6,754 nucleotides of DNA, taken from assembly GCA_030634505.1 (NCBI GenBank), contig DAOWAQ010000108.1:1-6754 (forward strand). Direction: 5' to 3'. Below, in pieces: positions 1 to 6,152 of the stretch (within the stretch, counting starts at the first letter, position 1; every line of letters begins with the position of its first letter). The position numbers were made by a program, and so were the translations under genes. The DNA comes from Calditrichia bacterium (GTDB lineage: Bacteria; Calditrichota; Calditrichia; JAJRVZ01). The notes under the pieces were generated by a model, which was not told the DNA's origin, searched no databases, and was given only the letters and a program-made list of their open reading frames with translations.

Positions 1-384
1 GTTTACCCTGAATCATTTGCGAATGAAAACTGGGTAACATTTCTTGCCGGTACATTTCGTTCGGTACGATTTGGAATCAATGAGGCTCATGGTGGTGGAA
101 ATGCAATTATTTATAACTATCTGCTGGAAAAAGGGGCTTATGAATATGACGAAACTTCTCAAAAAGTTCGTGTAAATTTTGATAAGATATATGATGTTGT
201 TAAAGAATTAGCCAACGTATTATTGACTATCCAGGCCGAAGGTGATTATGAAGCATCAAAAGCATTAATTGCGAAATATGCTGTTAATTCTCCTTCGATG
301 GCTATATTGCGAGAAAATTTGAACCATTTACCGGTAGATATTAAACCTGTTTATCAAATAGAAAAAATGTTAGCACAAAATTAG
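1..384 (+). CDS. Dipeptidyl-peptidase III-like zinc peptidase (family M49), C-terminal fragment
   Basis: The frame is open from base 1 to a TAG stop at 382-384 (127 codons); the 5' part, including the HExxxH-type zinc site, lies outside the window. The visible protein contains FRSVRFGINEAHGGGNA (about residues 19-35 of the fragment) followed by a YNYLLEKGAYEYDE stretch. This matches the conserved 'RSIRFG..EAHGKG' region of peptidase family M49, and the tail (VKELANVLLTIQAEGDYEASK, then LPVDIKPVY) also fits the bacterial branch of that family. M49 enzymes are metallopeptidases that remove dipeptides from the N-terminus of oligopeptides, usually in the cytoplasm. The next gene on the same strand starts 95 bases downstream, across an inverted repeat, so co-transcription is possible but unproven. 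The family call rests on recalled motif similarity. Confidence 0.82.
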   Translation, partial: VYPESFANENWVTFLAGTFRSVRFGINEAHGGGNAIIYNYLLEKGAYEYDETSQKVRVNFDKIYDVVKELANVLLTIQAEGDYEASKALIAKYAVNSPSMAILRENLNHLPVDIKPVYQIEKMLAQN

Positions 385-461
385 GTATAGGGTATAAAGT
401 TAAGTGGAAATAGGGGTGTCAAAAGTATTTTGTATTTAAATACCAACTTATACCATATACC
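384..461. repeat. Long imperfect inverted repeat between the M49 peptidase and the sugar kinase
   Basis: The left arm, GGTATAGGGTATAAAGTT (384-401), pairs with the right arm, AACTTATACCATATACC (445-461). The reverse complement of the right arm is GGTATATGGTATAAGTT, differing from the left arm by one substitution and one extra A. Each arm itself contains two GGTATA units. The loop of about 43 nt carries a perfect 12-bp palindrome, GTATTTAAATAC (432-443). The structure starts at the last base of the upstream stop codon and ends 18 nt before the next ATG. There is no T-tract, so it does not look like a standard intrinsic terminator. It could be a dispersed intergenic repeat, an RNA-processing stem, or a site that uncouples the two genes. 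Confidence 0.6.
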
Positions 462-479
462 TTATTCCCTTAGAGCATA

Positions 480-1427
480 ATGGTTTCAGAACAAATTAAA
501 AAAATCCCGTTATTGGTCCTAGGCGATTTTGCCTGGGATGTATTGATACGAACAAACACTGAACTGCTTTCCGGAGGTGACACTTTTGGTGAGGTGTTAC
601 TTGCGCCAGGAGGCAGTGCAGCAAATGTTGCTGTTTGGGCTTCGCGTTGTGGACTGCAAACTAGTTTTATCGGAAAGATTGGTAGGGATCGATTTGGTCA
701 ATTAGCCAAAGAAAACCTGGAATGGGAAAAAGTAGATTCACATCTAATTGAAACAGATATGCATCGAACTGCTTCTGTTGCTGTATGGATTGATCAAACC
801 GGACAAAGGTCAATGGTATCCGGGCAGGGTGCAGATTTCAATTTATTCCCCTCAGAACTTCCTATTGAGATTATCAAATCAGCTCAGCATTTACATTTAA
901 CAGCATGGTCATTTTTCACAGATCCACCACGAGCTGCAGCTACCCGTGCAGCTAAAATTGCTAAAGCACAAAATGCTACCATTTCATTCGATCCCGGCTC
1001 ATTTCAACTCATTAAACAACGAGGCAAAGATAAATTTGTAAAAATTATGACCGACCTGAAAATTGATATAGTTTTCCCTAATTTACAGGAAGGACAAATT
1101 CTATCAGGAGAAACTGAACCGGAAGCAATAGTCAAAAAATTGAATAAAATATTTCCCGATACCGTGATTGCTTTGAAATTGGAATCAAAAGGGGCTTTAA
1201 TTTTAGCCAATAATCAAATAACCAATGTTTCCCCTGGAGCAGAAACAATTATTGACGCAACCGGTGCAGGTGATTCATTTGCCGGTGCTTATTTGGGTCA
1301 CTTTTTGAAAAAGAAAAATCATATTGACGCTGCGAAATATGCGGTAAAAATATCTGCCTGGGTGGTAAATAAAATTGGCGCCCGTCCTCACGACGATAAG
1401 CAGCTAATAAAAATACTTAAGATGTAA
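480..1427 (+). CDS. PfkB-family carbohydrate kinase (ribokinase-like)
   Basis: This 315-residue protein has the normal length and architecture of the PfkB/ribokinase family, cytoplasmic enzymes that transfer phosphate from ATP to a sugar or nucleoside hydroxyl. The N-terminal signature is seen at about residues 43-73 (PGGSAANVAVWASRCG, then FIGKIGRDRFG), with the substrate-binding GG at 44-45. The C-terminal signature DATGAGDSF (259-267) contains the anion-hole GAG and the catalytic base Asp265. An N-x-x-E motif (Asn201 to Glu204, in PNLQEG), associated with Mg/phosphate binding in the family, is also present. The ATG at 480 has only a weak AGAG (472-475) ahead of it, but it places the first beta strand (LLVLGDFAWD) at the usual distance. 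The substrate cannot be decided: ribose, KDG-type acids, fructose and nucleosides remain possible. The gene converges with the two-component pair downstream. Confidence 0.92.
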   Translation: MVSEQIKKIPLLVLGDFAWDVLIRTNTELLSGGDTFGEVLLAPGGSAANVAVWASRCGLQTSFIGKIGRDRFGQLAKENLEWEKVDSHLIETDMHRTASVAVWIDQTGQRSMVSGQGADFNLFPSELPIEIIKSAQHLHLTAWSFFTDPPRAAATRAAKIAKAQNATISFDPGSFQLIKQRGKDKFVKIMTDLKIDIVFPNLQEGQILSGETEPEAIVKKLNKIFPDTVIALKLESKGALILANNQITNVSPGAETIIDATGAGDSFAGAYLGHFLKKKNHIDAAKYAVKISAWVVNKIGARPHDDKQLIKILKM

Positions 1428-1517
1428 ATAAATATAGCCGGTTTAAAGCTGATTTATAATAAATATTAAATTTCAAATATCAATACAAACTAATAAAAGA
1501 ATTGTTTATTACAGCGA

Positions 1518-2888
1518 CTATTCCTGGTATATTATATTATATTTTTTAATCAACCTGTGAATTGATCTGCGATCCAAACCACATTCTTCAGCCGTTTTTG
1601 AAATATTTCCTTCATTCTTTTTTAAATGATGTGATAAATATTCCAATTCAAAATTTTCAAAAATTTGTTCTTTAGCATTTTTATAAGACAGTGACAACAT
1701 TTCACTATTTGCTGAAAATTGATTATTTGTAATTGGCAGAGGTAAATCTTGTTTTTGTATCAATTCAGAATTGCACAAATAAAATGCCCGGCTAACTATA
1801 TTTTGTAATTCACGAACATTCCCCGGCCATGGATAATTCTGTAATGATTCAATAGCCTCACTAGAGATATTGTTTACATCTTTATCATTTTTAGAGTTTA
1901 AATCATTTAAAAAATGTTTAGCCAAAACAGGTATATCATTTTGTCTTTCCCTTAAAGGTGGTATTTCAACAATAATAGTGTTAATTCTATAATATAAATC
2001 TTCCCGAAAATTATTTTCTTCAACACTTTTCTGGATATCTTTATTAGTCGCAGCTATAATTCGTAAATCGATATCTATTTCTATTTGTCCACCTACCCTG
2101 CGTATTTTTCTTTCTTCCAGCATTCTTAACAGTTTAACCTGTAAATTCAGACTCAAATCACCGATCTCATCAAAGAAAAAACTACCCTGGTTTGCAAACT
2201 CCAATAAACCAGGTTTTGTTTTAAAGGCGCCTGTAAATGATCCTTTTTCATGACCAAAGATTTCACTTTCAAATAAATTTTCTGGTAATGCACCACAATT
2301 TATAGGAACAAATGGATTCATATTTCTTTTGCTTAATCCATGAATTGCACGAGCAATTAATTCCTTTCCAGTACCACTTTCTCCGGTTATTAAAACATTC
2401 ATGTTACCGGGTGCAATTTTTCTAACAAGATGTATAACCCTCTCCATCTGCTCACTTTTATATATTATTGCCTTTAAACTATCATCTTTTTCTATATTAA
2501 TTTTTTCTATAATTTCAGTGTCTGCTTTTTGACTGAAAGCTCTGTCAATACATGCTAATAATTTTTTTGATGTGAATGGTTTTTCGATAAAATCGAATGC
2601 CCCCTCCTTCATCGCTTCCACACTTGCATCAATAGTACCATATCCGGATATCATAATAACATTCGATTGTGGATGATTTTTTATGGCGTTTTTTAAAACA
2701 TCAATGCCGGAATAATCCTGCATTTTCAAATCGGTTAATATCAGATCAAATTTTTCTTCTTCAACCTTCTTCATCGCTTCGGATGAATTCTGAACTGTTA
2801 TAATATCGTACCGGTCATGACTAAGTAAGATTTTTCTCAGACTTTCCAGCATTTCGATTTCGTCATCAATGATTAAAATAGACTTCAT
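1518..2888 (-). CDS. NtrC-family sigma-54-dependent response regulator
   Basis: This 456-residue protein has the complete three-domain NtrC architecture. The receiver (1-120) has acidic pair Asp8/Asp9, phospho-acceptor Asp53, switch Ser81 and Lys103. The AAA+ domain (about 143-370) has Walker A GESGTGKE (169-176), the sigma-54-contacting GSFTGA loop (216-221, a common variant of GAFTGA), Walker B FFFDEIGDL (237-245), arginine-finger region FREDLYYR (294-301) and sensor II WPGNVREL (354-361). A Fis-type helix-turn-helix lies at about 427-452 (GNISKTAEECGLDRRSIHRLIKKY). All residues needed for phosphorylation, ATPase activity and sigma-54 contact are present, so it should be functional. Its ATG directly abuts the stop codon of the upstream kinase gene, indicating translational coupling and a cognate pair. 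A likely target is the sigma-54 promoter at 4505-4520 in the divergent intergenic region; this is inference from proximity and site layout. Confidence 0.95.
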   Translation of the reverse strand: MKSILIIDDEIEMLESLRKILLSHDRYDIITVQNSSEAMKKVEEEKFDLILTDLKMQDYSGIDVLKNAIKNHPQSNVIMISGYGTIDASVEAMKEGAFDFIEKPFTSKKLLACIDRAFSQKADTEIIEKINIEKDDSLKAIIYKSEQMERVIHLVRKIAPGNMNVLITGESGTGKELIARAIHGLSKRNMNPFVPINCGALPENLFESEIFGHEKGSFTGAFKTKPGLLEFANQGSFFFDEIGDLSLNLQVKLLRMLEERKIRRVGGQIEIDIDLRIIAATNKDIQKSVEENNFREDLYYRINTIIVEIPPLRERQNDIPVLAKHFLNDLNSKNDKDVNNISSEAIESLQNYPWPGNVRELQNIVSRAFYLCNSELIQKQDLPLPITNNQFSANSEMLSLSYKNAKEQIFENFELEYLSHHLKKNEGNISKTAEECGLDRRSIHRLIKKYNIIYQE

Positions 2889-4361
2889 TTATAAACTTCT
2901 AACTCCCTTGAAAGTAATAGTGAATTTTGTTCCTTTGCCGGGTTCACTGTCGCATTCAATTTCAGCATTGTGATTTTTGCATATATTTTTTACTATATAT
3001 AATCCCAAACCTGTTCCTTTATTCCTCTTTTTGGTAGTAAAAAACGGAGAAAATATATTATCTCGTATATGTTTTTCGATTCCTCTTCCTGTATCTGAAA
3101 TAATTATTTGTCCCTGTTGTTTTTCTGTTTTTAGAACCTGAATGTTCATTTCACCGTTTTCACCAATCGCATCAATACCGTTATTAACCAGGTTTGTTAT
3201 CACCTGTTCAATTTGAACGGCGTCTCCAAATATATACACTTTATCAAATTTAAAATCTTTGATGAGTTTTATTTTATGTTTTTTTAATCTTGGTTCAAGT
3301 ATATTGGTGCTTTCATTTATAATTTGAATCAGTTCAATTTTATCGAAATTCTTTGGTAATTTTTTGCTATACTTTAGTATGTTTTGTGTAATTTTTGAAA
3401 CCCGTTCTATTTGATTGACAATTACTCCAAGATCTTCTTTATAGTTTGTCAATGGAGAATTATTCTCTGATTCCATTTGCAAATAATCTGCCCTGGACAT
3501 GATGATTGCAGCAGGATTATTTATTTCATGAGCCATTTCGGCTGCCAGTTCACCGAGTGTAACCAATTTGTCGGCATGTCGCAACTGCTCAAAGTGCAAT
3601 TCTTCAATCTTATTTTGAGATAATTGGAGTTTATTAACCATTCGATTAAAATGTTTTTCGAGTGTACCAATTTCATCCTCCTTTTTTGCTGGAAGTCGAG
3701 CATCAGGTTCTCCCTTTTCTACCTTATCCATTGCTTCGTTAAAGCGAATTAGAGGTTTATTGATCAGATGATTAAAAACAGCATAAAAGATGATAAAAAG
3801 CACTATAATTATTATAATAGCTAAAAATATAAAATGCACAGATCCTGTATGAAAATAATTTTCTGCTTGTGTTAAATTGGTATCTATATCCAAATATGCT
3901 AATATTTGTCCTTCACCATGACATTGCTGACATTGTGGTTTATTATTTATGGGTTCTATAACAGAATAGACTCCCTGATCAGTTAATCTTGAAATATTAA
4001 TATCACTGAGATTGATATCCTCCATATGATGTGCCGCAATTTCATTCATCGATTTCCCAATTTCATCTGCATTCGATGCAAAAAGAATTTTTCCAGTTTC
4101 ATTAAATACTCGAATATTATCTACACTTTCATTTTGCGATATTTCGTAAATTATATTTTGTACATCTTTTTTATCGCTGCTCATCATTTTATCATACATA
4201 CCTTGCAAAACTACATCAAGTGTAGATTTAATCATCAATTTCGATCTTTGTTCAAAATTCTCTTTAAATTGATTGATCAGAAATATTGATGGAATTCCAA
4301 CACCAATCAAAATAAGTGTTATTGTAGAAAATATAAATTTGTATTTAATTGTTTTAAACAT
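2889..4361 (-). CDS. Membrane sensor histidine kinase with periplasmic CxxCH (heme c-type) motif
   Basis: This is a 490-residue sensor kinase. Membrane segment 1 is at about 10-30 and segment 2 at about 175-197, enclosing a periplasmic domain of roughly 145 residues. That domain contains CQQCH (Cys144, Cys147, His148) in the context PINNKPQCQQCHGEGQILAYLDID, which resembles heme-c-binding sensor domains known in kinases and chemoreceptors of anaerobic bacteria. A HAMP linker (about 198-250) is followed by the dimerisation helix with phospho-acceptor His278 (AAEMAHEINNP). The ATPase domain has the N box (ITNLVNNGIDAIG, 388-400), G1 DTGRGI (423-428), an F box (FSPFFTTKK) and G2 GTGLGL (449-454). 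Both catalytic halves look intact. The gene lies immediately upstream of, and abuts, the NtrC-type regulator. A redox, oxygen, NO or electron-acceptor signal is a reasonable guess, since a multiheme cytochrome gene lies nearby. Heme attachment is inferred from the motif only. Confidence 0.93.
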   Translation of the reverse strand: MFKTIKYKFIFSTITLILIGVGIPSIFLINQFKENFEQRSKLMIKSTLDVVLQGMYDKMMSSDKKDVQNIIYEISQNESVDNIRVFNETGKILFASNADEIGKSMNEIAAHHMEDINLSDINISRLTDQGVYSVIEPINNKPQCQQCHGEGQILAYLDIDTNLTQAENYFHTGSVHFIFLAIIIIIVLFIIFYAVFNHLINKPLIRFNEAMDKVEKGEPDARLPAKKEDEIGTLEKHFNRMVNKLQLSQNKIEELHFEQLRHADKLVTLGELAAEMAHEINNPAAIIMSRADYLQMESENNSPLTNYKEDLGVIVNQIERVSKITQNILKYSKKLPKNFDKIELIQIINESTNILEPRLKKHKIKLIKDFKFDKVYIFGDAVQIEQVITNLVNNGIDAIGENGEMNIQVLKTEKQQGQIIISDTGRGIEKHIRDNIFSPFFTTKKRNKGTGLGLYIVKNICKNHNAEIECDSEPGKGTKFTITFKGVRSL

Positions 4362-4385
4362 AATAAAATTCCATTGTCACATTGT

Positions 4386-4400
4386 TGTCTCACTGAGACA
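4386..4400. promoter_or_regulatory. Perfect palindrome, candidate activator-binding (UAS) site
   Basis: TGTCTCA-C-TGAGACA is a perfect 7-bp inverted repeat around a single central C. It lies about 105 bp upstream of the sigma-54 promoter (centre near -138 from the predicted start), a normal distance for an NtrC-type enhancer site. It also lies 25 bp upstream of the kinase start codon on the other strand, so the same bound protein could autoregulate the kinase-regulator operon. The half-site recurs at 4478-4483 and 4927-4933. Assigning it to the adjacent regulator is inference. Confidence 0.6.
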
Positions 4401-4477
4401 TTTATTTCCCAATTGTTTCATAAAATTATTTAATATATTTACACATAAATAAACATAATTAAACTTTTAATCCTATT

Positions 4478-4483
4478 TGTCTC
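4478..4483 (+). promoter_or_regulatory. Isolated TGTCTC half-site near the sigma-54 promoter
   Basis: TGTCTC repeats the left half of the 4386-4400 palindrome, but no matching right half follows (TTACATT instead). It sits about 50 bp upstream of the predicted transcription start, 22 bp before the -24 element. It could be a weak secondary activator site, but a six-base match in AT-rich DNA may be chance. Confidence 0.25.
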
Positions 4484-4504
4484 TTACATTATAACTCTAT
4501 ATTT

Positions 4505-4520
4505 TGGCATACACATTGCT
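4505..4520 (+). promoter_or_regulatory. Sigma-54 (-24/-12) promoter
   Basis: TGGCATACACATTGCT matches the sigma-54 consensus TGGCAYRN4TTGCW at every defined position, with GG at 4506-4507, GC at 4518-4519 and the required ten bases between. The predicted transcription start is near 4531. It is intergenic, oriented toward the small receiver gene, and divergent from an operon encoding an NtrC-type activator with intact sigma-54 contact loop. The upstream palindrome at 4386-4400 supplies a plausible enhancer site. The predicted start is only about 3 nt before the ATG at 4534, so the transcript would be essentially leaderless unless initiation shifts upstream. Confidence 0.85.
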
Positions 4521-4533
4521 AAATATTAATCAA

Positions 4534-4893
4534 ATGAAAACGACAATTATTTCCAATGATCACGATTTAATTAATATTATCAAATATTTAAAAATATTTC
4601 CAGAAAATCAATTGGATATTTTTTCAGGAAAAGCAGATGCATTAGAAATTATGTCCCATGTGTGTACAGTTCATCCAAAACTATTAATTATTGATGATGA
4701 TTTCACTAAACCCCAATCTGCAAATGTTTTAAATGCGATCAGAAAAGTAAATAGTAATGTAAAAATTGTATTCATATCATCAGATTCAAGTGTTGAATTG
4801 GGAAGAGAAATAAGCCCGGTTGGTATATTGTACCATGCAGTTAAACCTGTAGATAAAGACGAAATTAGTGATTTAATAAATTCAATTAATTAA
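4534..4893 (+). CDS. Small stand-alone receiver-like (CheY-fold) protein with altered acidic pocket
   Basis: From the ATG at 4534 this encodes 119 residues, one receiver domain and no output domain. Beta1 (TTIISND, 3-9) aligns with the CheY acidic patch but reads Asn8-Asp9 instead of Asp-Asp. The likely phospho-acceptor is Asp54 (in LLIIDDDF), the switch residue Ser82 or Ser83 (VFISSDSS), and the conserved lysine Lys104 (AVKPVD). Phosphorylation is therefore plausible, with weakened metal binding. A TTG at 4504 would add ten residues, but those codons overlap the sigma-54 promoter, so ATG 4534 is preferred. No Shine-Dalgarno precedes either start. It is the first gene behind the promoter thought to be driven by the divergent heme-kinase/NtrC pair. 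A phosphate sink, feedback or connector role is a guess. The next gene is a multiheme cytochrome 188 nt downstream. Confidence 0.72.
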   Translation: MKTTIISNDHDLINIIKYLKIFPENQLDIFSGKADALEIMSHVCTVHPKLLIIDDDFTKPQSANVLNAIRKVNSNVKIVFISSDSSVELGREISPVGILYHAVKPVDKDEISDLINSIN

Positions 4894-4926
4894 CATTTTT
4901 TAACTAACTAGGAGGCATAATACACC

Positions 4927-4944
4927 TGAGACATAAATGACTCA
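4927..4944. promoter_or_regulatory. Second TGAGACA half-site with near-inverted partner, upstream of the cytochrome
   Basis: TGAGACA (4927-4933) is identical to the right half of the palindrome at 4386-4400. After TAAA comes TGACTCA (4938-4944), whose reverse complement TGAGTCA differs from it by one base. The half-sites are thus inverted but in the opposite (everted) order to the main palindrome. The site lies about 140-155 bp before the cytochrome ATG. No -24/-12 element is visible between it and that gene, so any role in cytochrome expression is uncertain. The rest of the gap (4894-5081) is very AT-rich, with an A/T-only hairpin at 4963-4985 and no clear promoter. Confidence 0.3.
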
Positions 4945-5067
4945 ATAAATAGCGATTTAATGTTATATATTAAATATTTATATAAAAGGGGTAACATATT
5001 TATTAATATATACTTAAACCTTAGACAAACAATTGGATAACGAATTAAATTGAAAATTACTTAGCAG

Positions 5068-5074
5068 AGGAGGT
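5068..5074 (+). promoter_or_regulatory. Strong Shine-Dalgarno of the multiheme cytochrome
   Basis: AGGAGGT lies 7 nt before the ATG at 5082 and fixes that start. It is the strongest ribosome binding site in the window and contrasts with the absent or weak sites before the kinase, receiver and PfkB genes, suggesting the cytochrome is made in quantity. An out-of-frame ATG at 5075 is too close to the site to be used. Confidence 0.8.
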
Positions 5075-5081
5075 ATGTTTT

Positions 5082-6152
5082 ATGAATAACAGTACGAGAA
5101 AAAGTTTACTACTTAGTTGGTTTGTTGCTTTATCAGTTTTATTGGTTTTGAGTTTAACTAACTGTGAGGGCCCGGAAGGACCAGCAGGTCCAGCGGGTGC
5201 AGATGGTACACATGGCTCTGACGGTACTGATATTACAGAGGCTGCATGTCTGACATGCCATAACAACGATGTAATTATTGAAAAACGTTATGAGTTGAAT
5301 ATGCATGATCATGCAACAATGGCAAATTCTTTGAGCCGCGGCGGTAGGGAAGGTTGCGGACGCTGCCATTCTCATGAGAATTTCAGAAACTATGTCGAAA
5401 CAGGCGCTGATATGAGTTTGGAAACTGTTACGGGTTTGACATGTAAATCTTGCCATACCTTGCATGATACCAGTGAAGTTGACTCATTCTCATTTGGCCT
5501 GGTTGTTGATACCAGTGAAGTTGACTTTTTAACAGGCGGTACGGAAACTTTTGGCGATGGACATCCGGCTAATTTGTGTATTACCTGCCACCAACCACGT
5601 CGTGATTACTCAGCATATGATACAACACCAACTGTTGGCACCGATTCAGTATCAATTACCAGCAGCCATGCAGGACCACATTACGGTATGAATGGATCCC
5701 TAATCTTTGGAAAAGGCGCCGATGATAGAAATGGTACTGTAGCCTTAAACCAGGGACCAATGGCTCATGCTAGCGCCGGCTGCGTTTCATGCCATATGGG
5801 GGCAAATAGCAACCACGAGTTTCATCCCAGTGTTGATAATTGCGAATCTTGTCATGCCGGCGCTTCAGATTTCGATATCAATGGCGCAGCAACTGCGATG
5901 CATGATGCAATCGTAGCAATTGAAGCAGAATTGGTTGCAATTGGATGGTATGAAGATGATGGAGAAGGCGGTATATCCAGTCTCGCATCGAGTAGCGCTC
6001 CGCTTGAAATGAGCGGTGTAGAATACACAGCATTCCGGAACTACAATGTACTTCACGCTGATCATGGCTCCATTTATCATAATCCACCTTATGTAAAAGC
6101 CATAATCAATAACATCGAAGAAAACCTGGGATTATCCCTTACTAGCTGGTAA
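5082..6152 (+). CDS. Hexaheme c-type cytochrome lipoprotein with collagen-like linker (3' end probably frameshifted)
   Basis: The 356-residue frame starts with a basic and hydrophobic signal (about 5-27) ending in LTNC, a likely but non-ideal lipobox with lipidated Cys28. Seven collagen-like G-x-x triplets follow (30-50, starting GPEGPAGPAGADG), a probable surface stalk. Six CxxCH heme c motifs start at Cys56, Cys92, Cys121, Cys166, Cys234 and Cys254. Histidine-rich spots such as SSHAGPHYG (194-202) could give distal ligands, and LCITCHQPR (165-173) is typical of multiheme electron carriers. The frame ends with an A-x-x-NY...D-H-G-S-x-x-HNP-x-Y helix block (about 317-350) followed by TAA. A second, related block continues in the +1 frame to 6330, so the ancestral protein was probably about 415 residues. 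The role is likely electron transfer at the outer membrane or periplasm; the acceptor is unknown. Its GC content is visibly higher than that of the neighbouring kinase genes. It is not closely matched to a named cytochrome. Confidence 0.88.
   Translation: MNNSTRKSLLLSWFVALSVLLVLSLTNCEGPEGPAGPAGADGTHGSDGTDITEAACLTCHNNDVIIEKRYELNMHDHATMANSLSRGGREGCGRCHSHENFRNYVETGADMSLETVTGLTCKSCHTLHDTSEVDSFSFGLVVDTSEVDFLTGGTETFGDGHPANLCITCHQPRRDYSAYDTTPTVGTDSVSITSSHAGPHYGMNGSLIFGKGADDRNGTVALNQGPMAHASAGCVSCHMGANSNHEFHPSVDNCESCHAGASDFDINGAATAMHDAIVAIEAELVAIGWYEDDGEGGISSLASSSAPLEMSGVEYTAFRNYNVLHADHGSIYHNPPYVKAIINNIEENLGLSLTSW
5465..5526 (+). repeat. Exact 20-bp direct repeat inside the cytochrome gene, 42-bp period
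   Basis: Bases 5465-5484 and 5507-5526 are identical over 20 bp and offset by 42 bp, exactly 14 codons, so the frame is kept. Both encode DTSEVD, in HDTSEVDSFSFGLVV and DTSEVDFLTGG, in the loop between hemes 3 and 4. The identical codons suggest a recent local duplication rather than constrained protein repeats. Confidence 0.85.

Noticed and set aside
1428..1517. Possible bidirectional terminator between the convergent PfkB and regulator genes
   Set aside because: Only weak hairpins are seen: a 6+3-bp stem with internal loop at 1428-1457 and an A/T-only 7-bp stem (1491-1497 with 1505-1511). Neither has a G/C-rich stem with a T-tract.
4026..4289. 87-codon plus-strand frame opposite the kinase N-terminus
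   Set aside because: It lies antisense to a fully supported histidine kinase, shows no recognisable motif, and its biased composition (F, I, Y, N) is what the reverse of this AT-rich gene would give.
4963..4985. A/T-only hairpin in the receiver-cytochrome gap
   Set aside because: TTATATA/TATATAA is the kind of self-complementarity expected by chance in such AT-rich sequence, and there is no terminator tail.
5057..5465. Minus-strand frames opposite the cytochrome start, one rich in P-S-A-G
   Set aside because: The proline/glycine-rich stretch is the reverse reading of the collagen-like repeat, and the other is the reverse of heme motifs. Both are shadows of the real gene.
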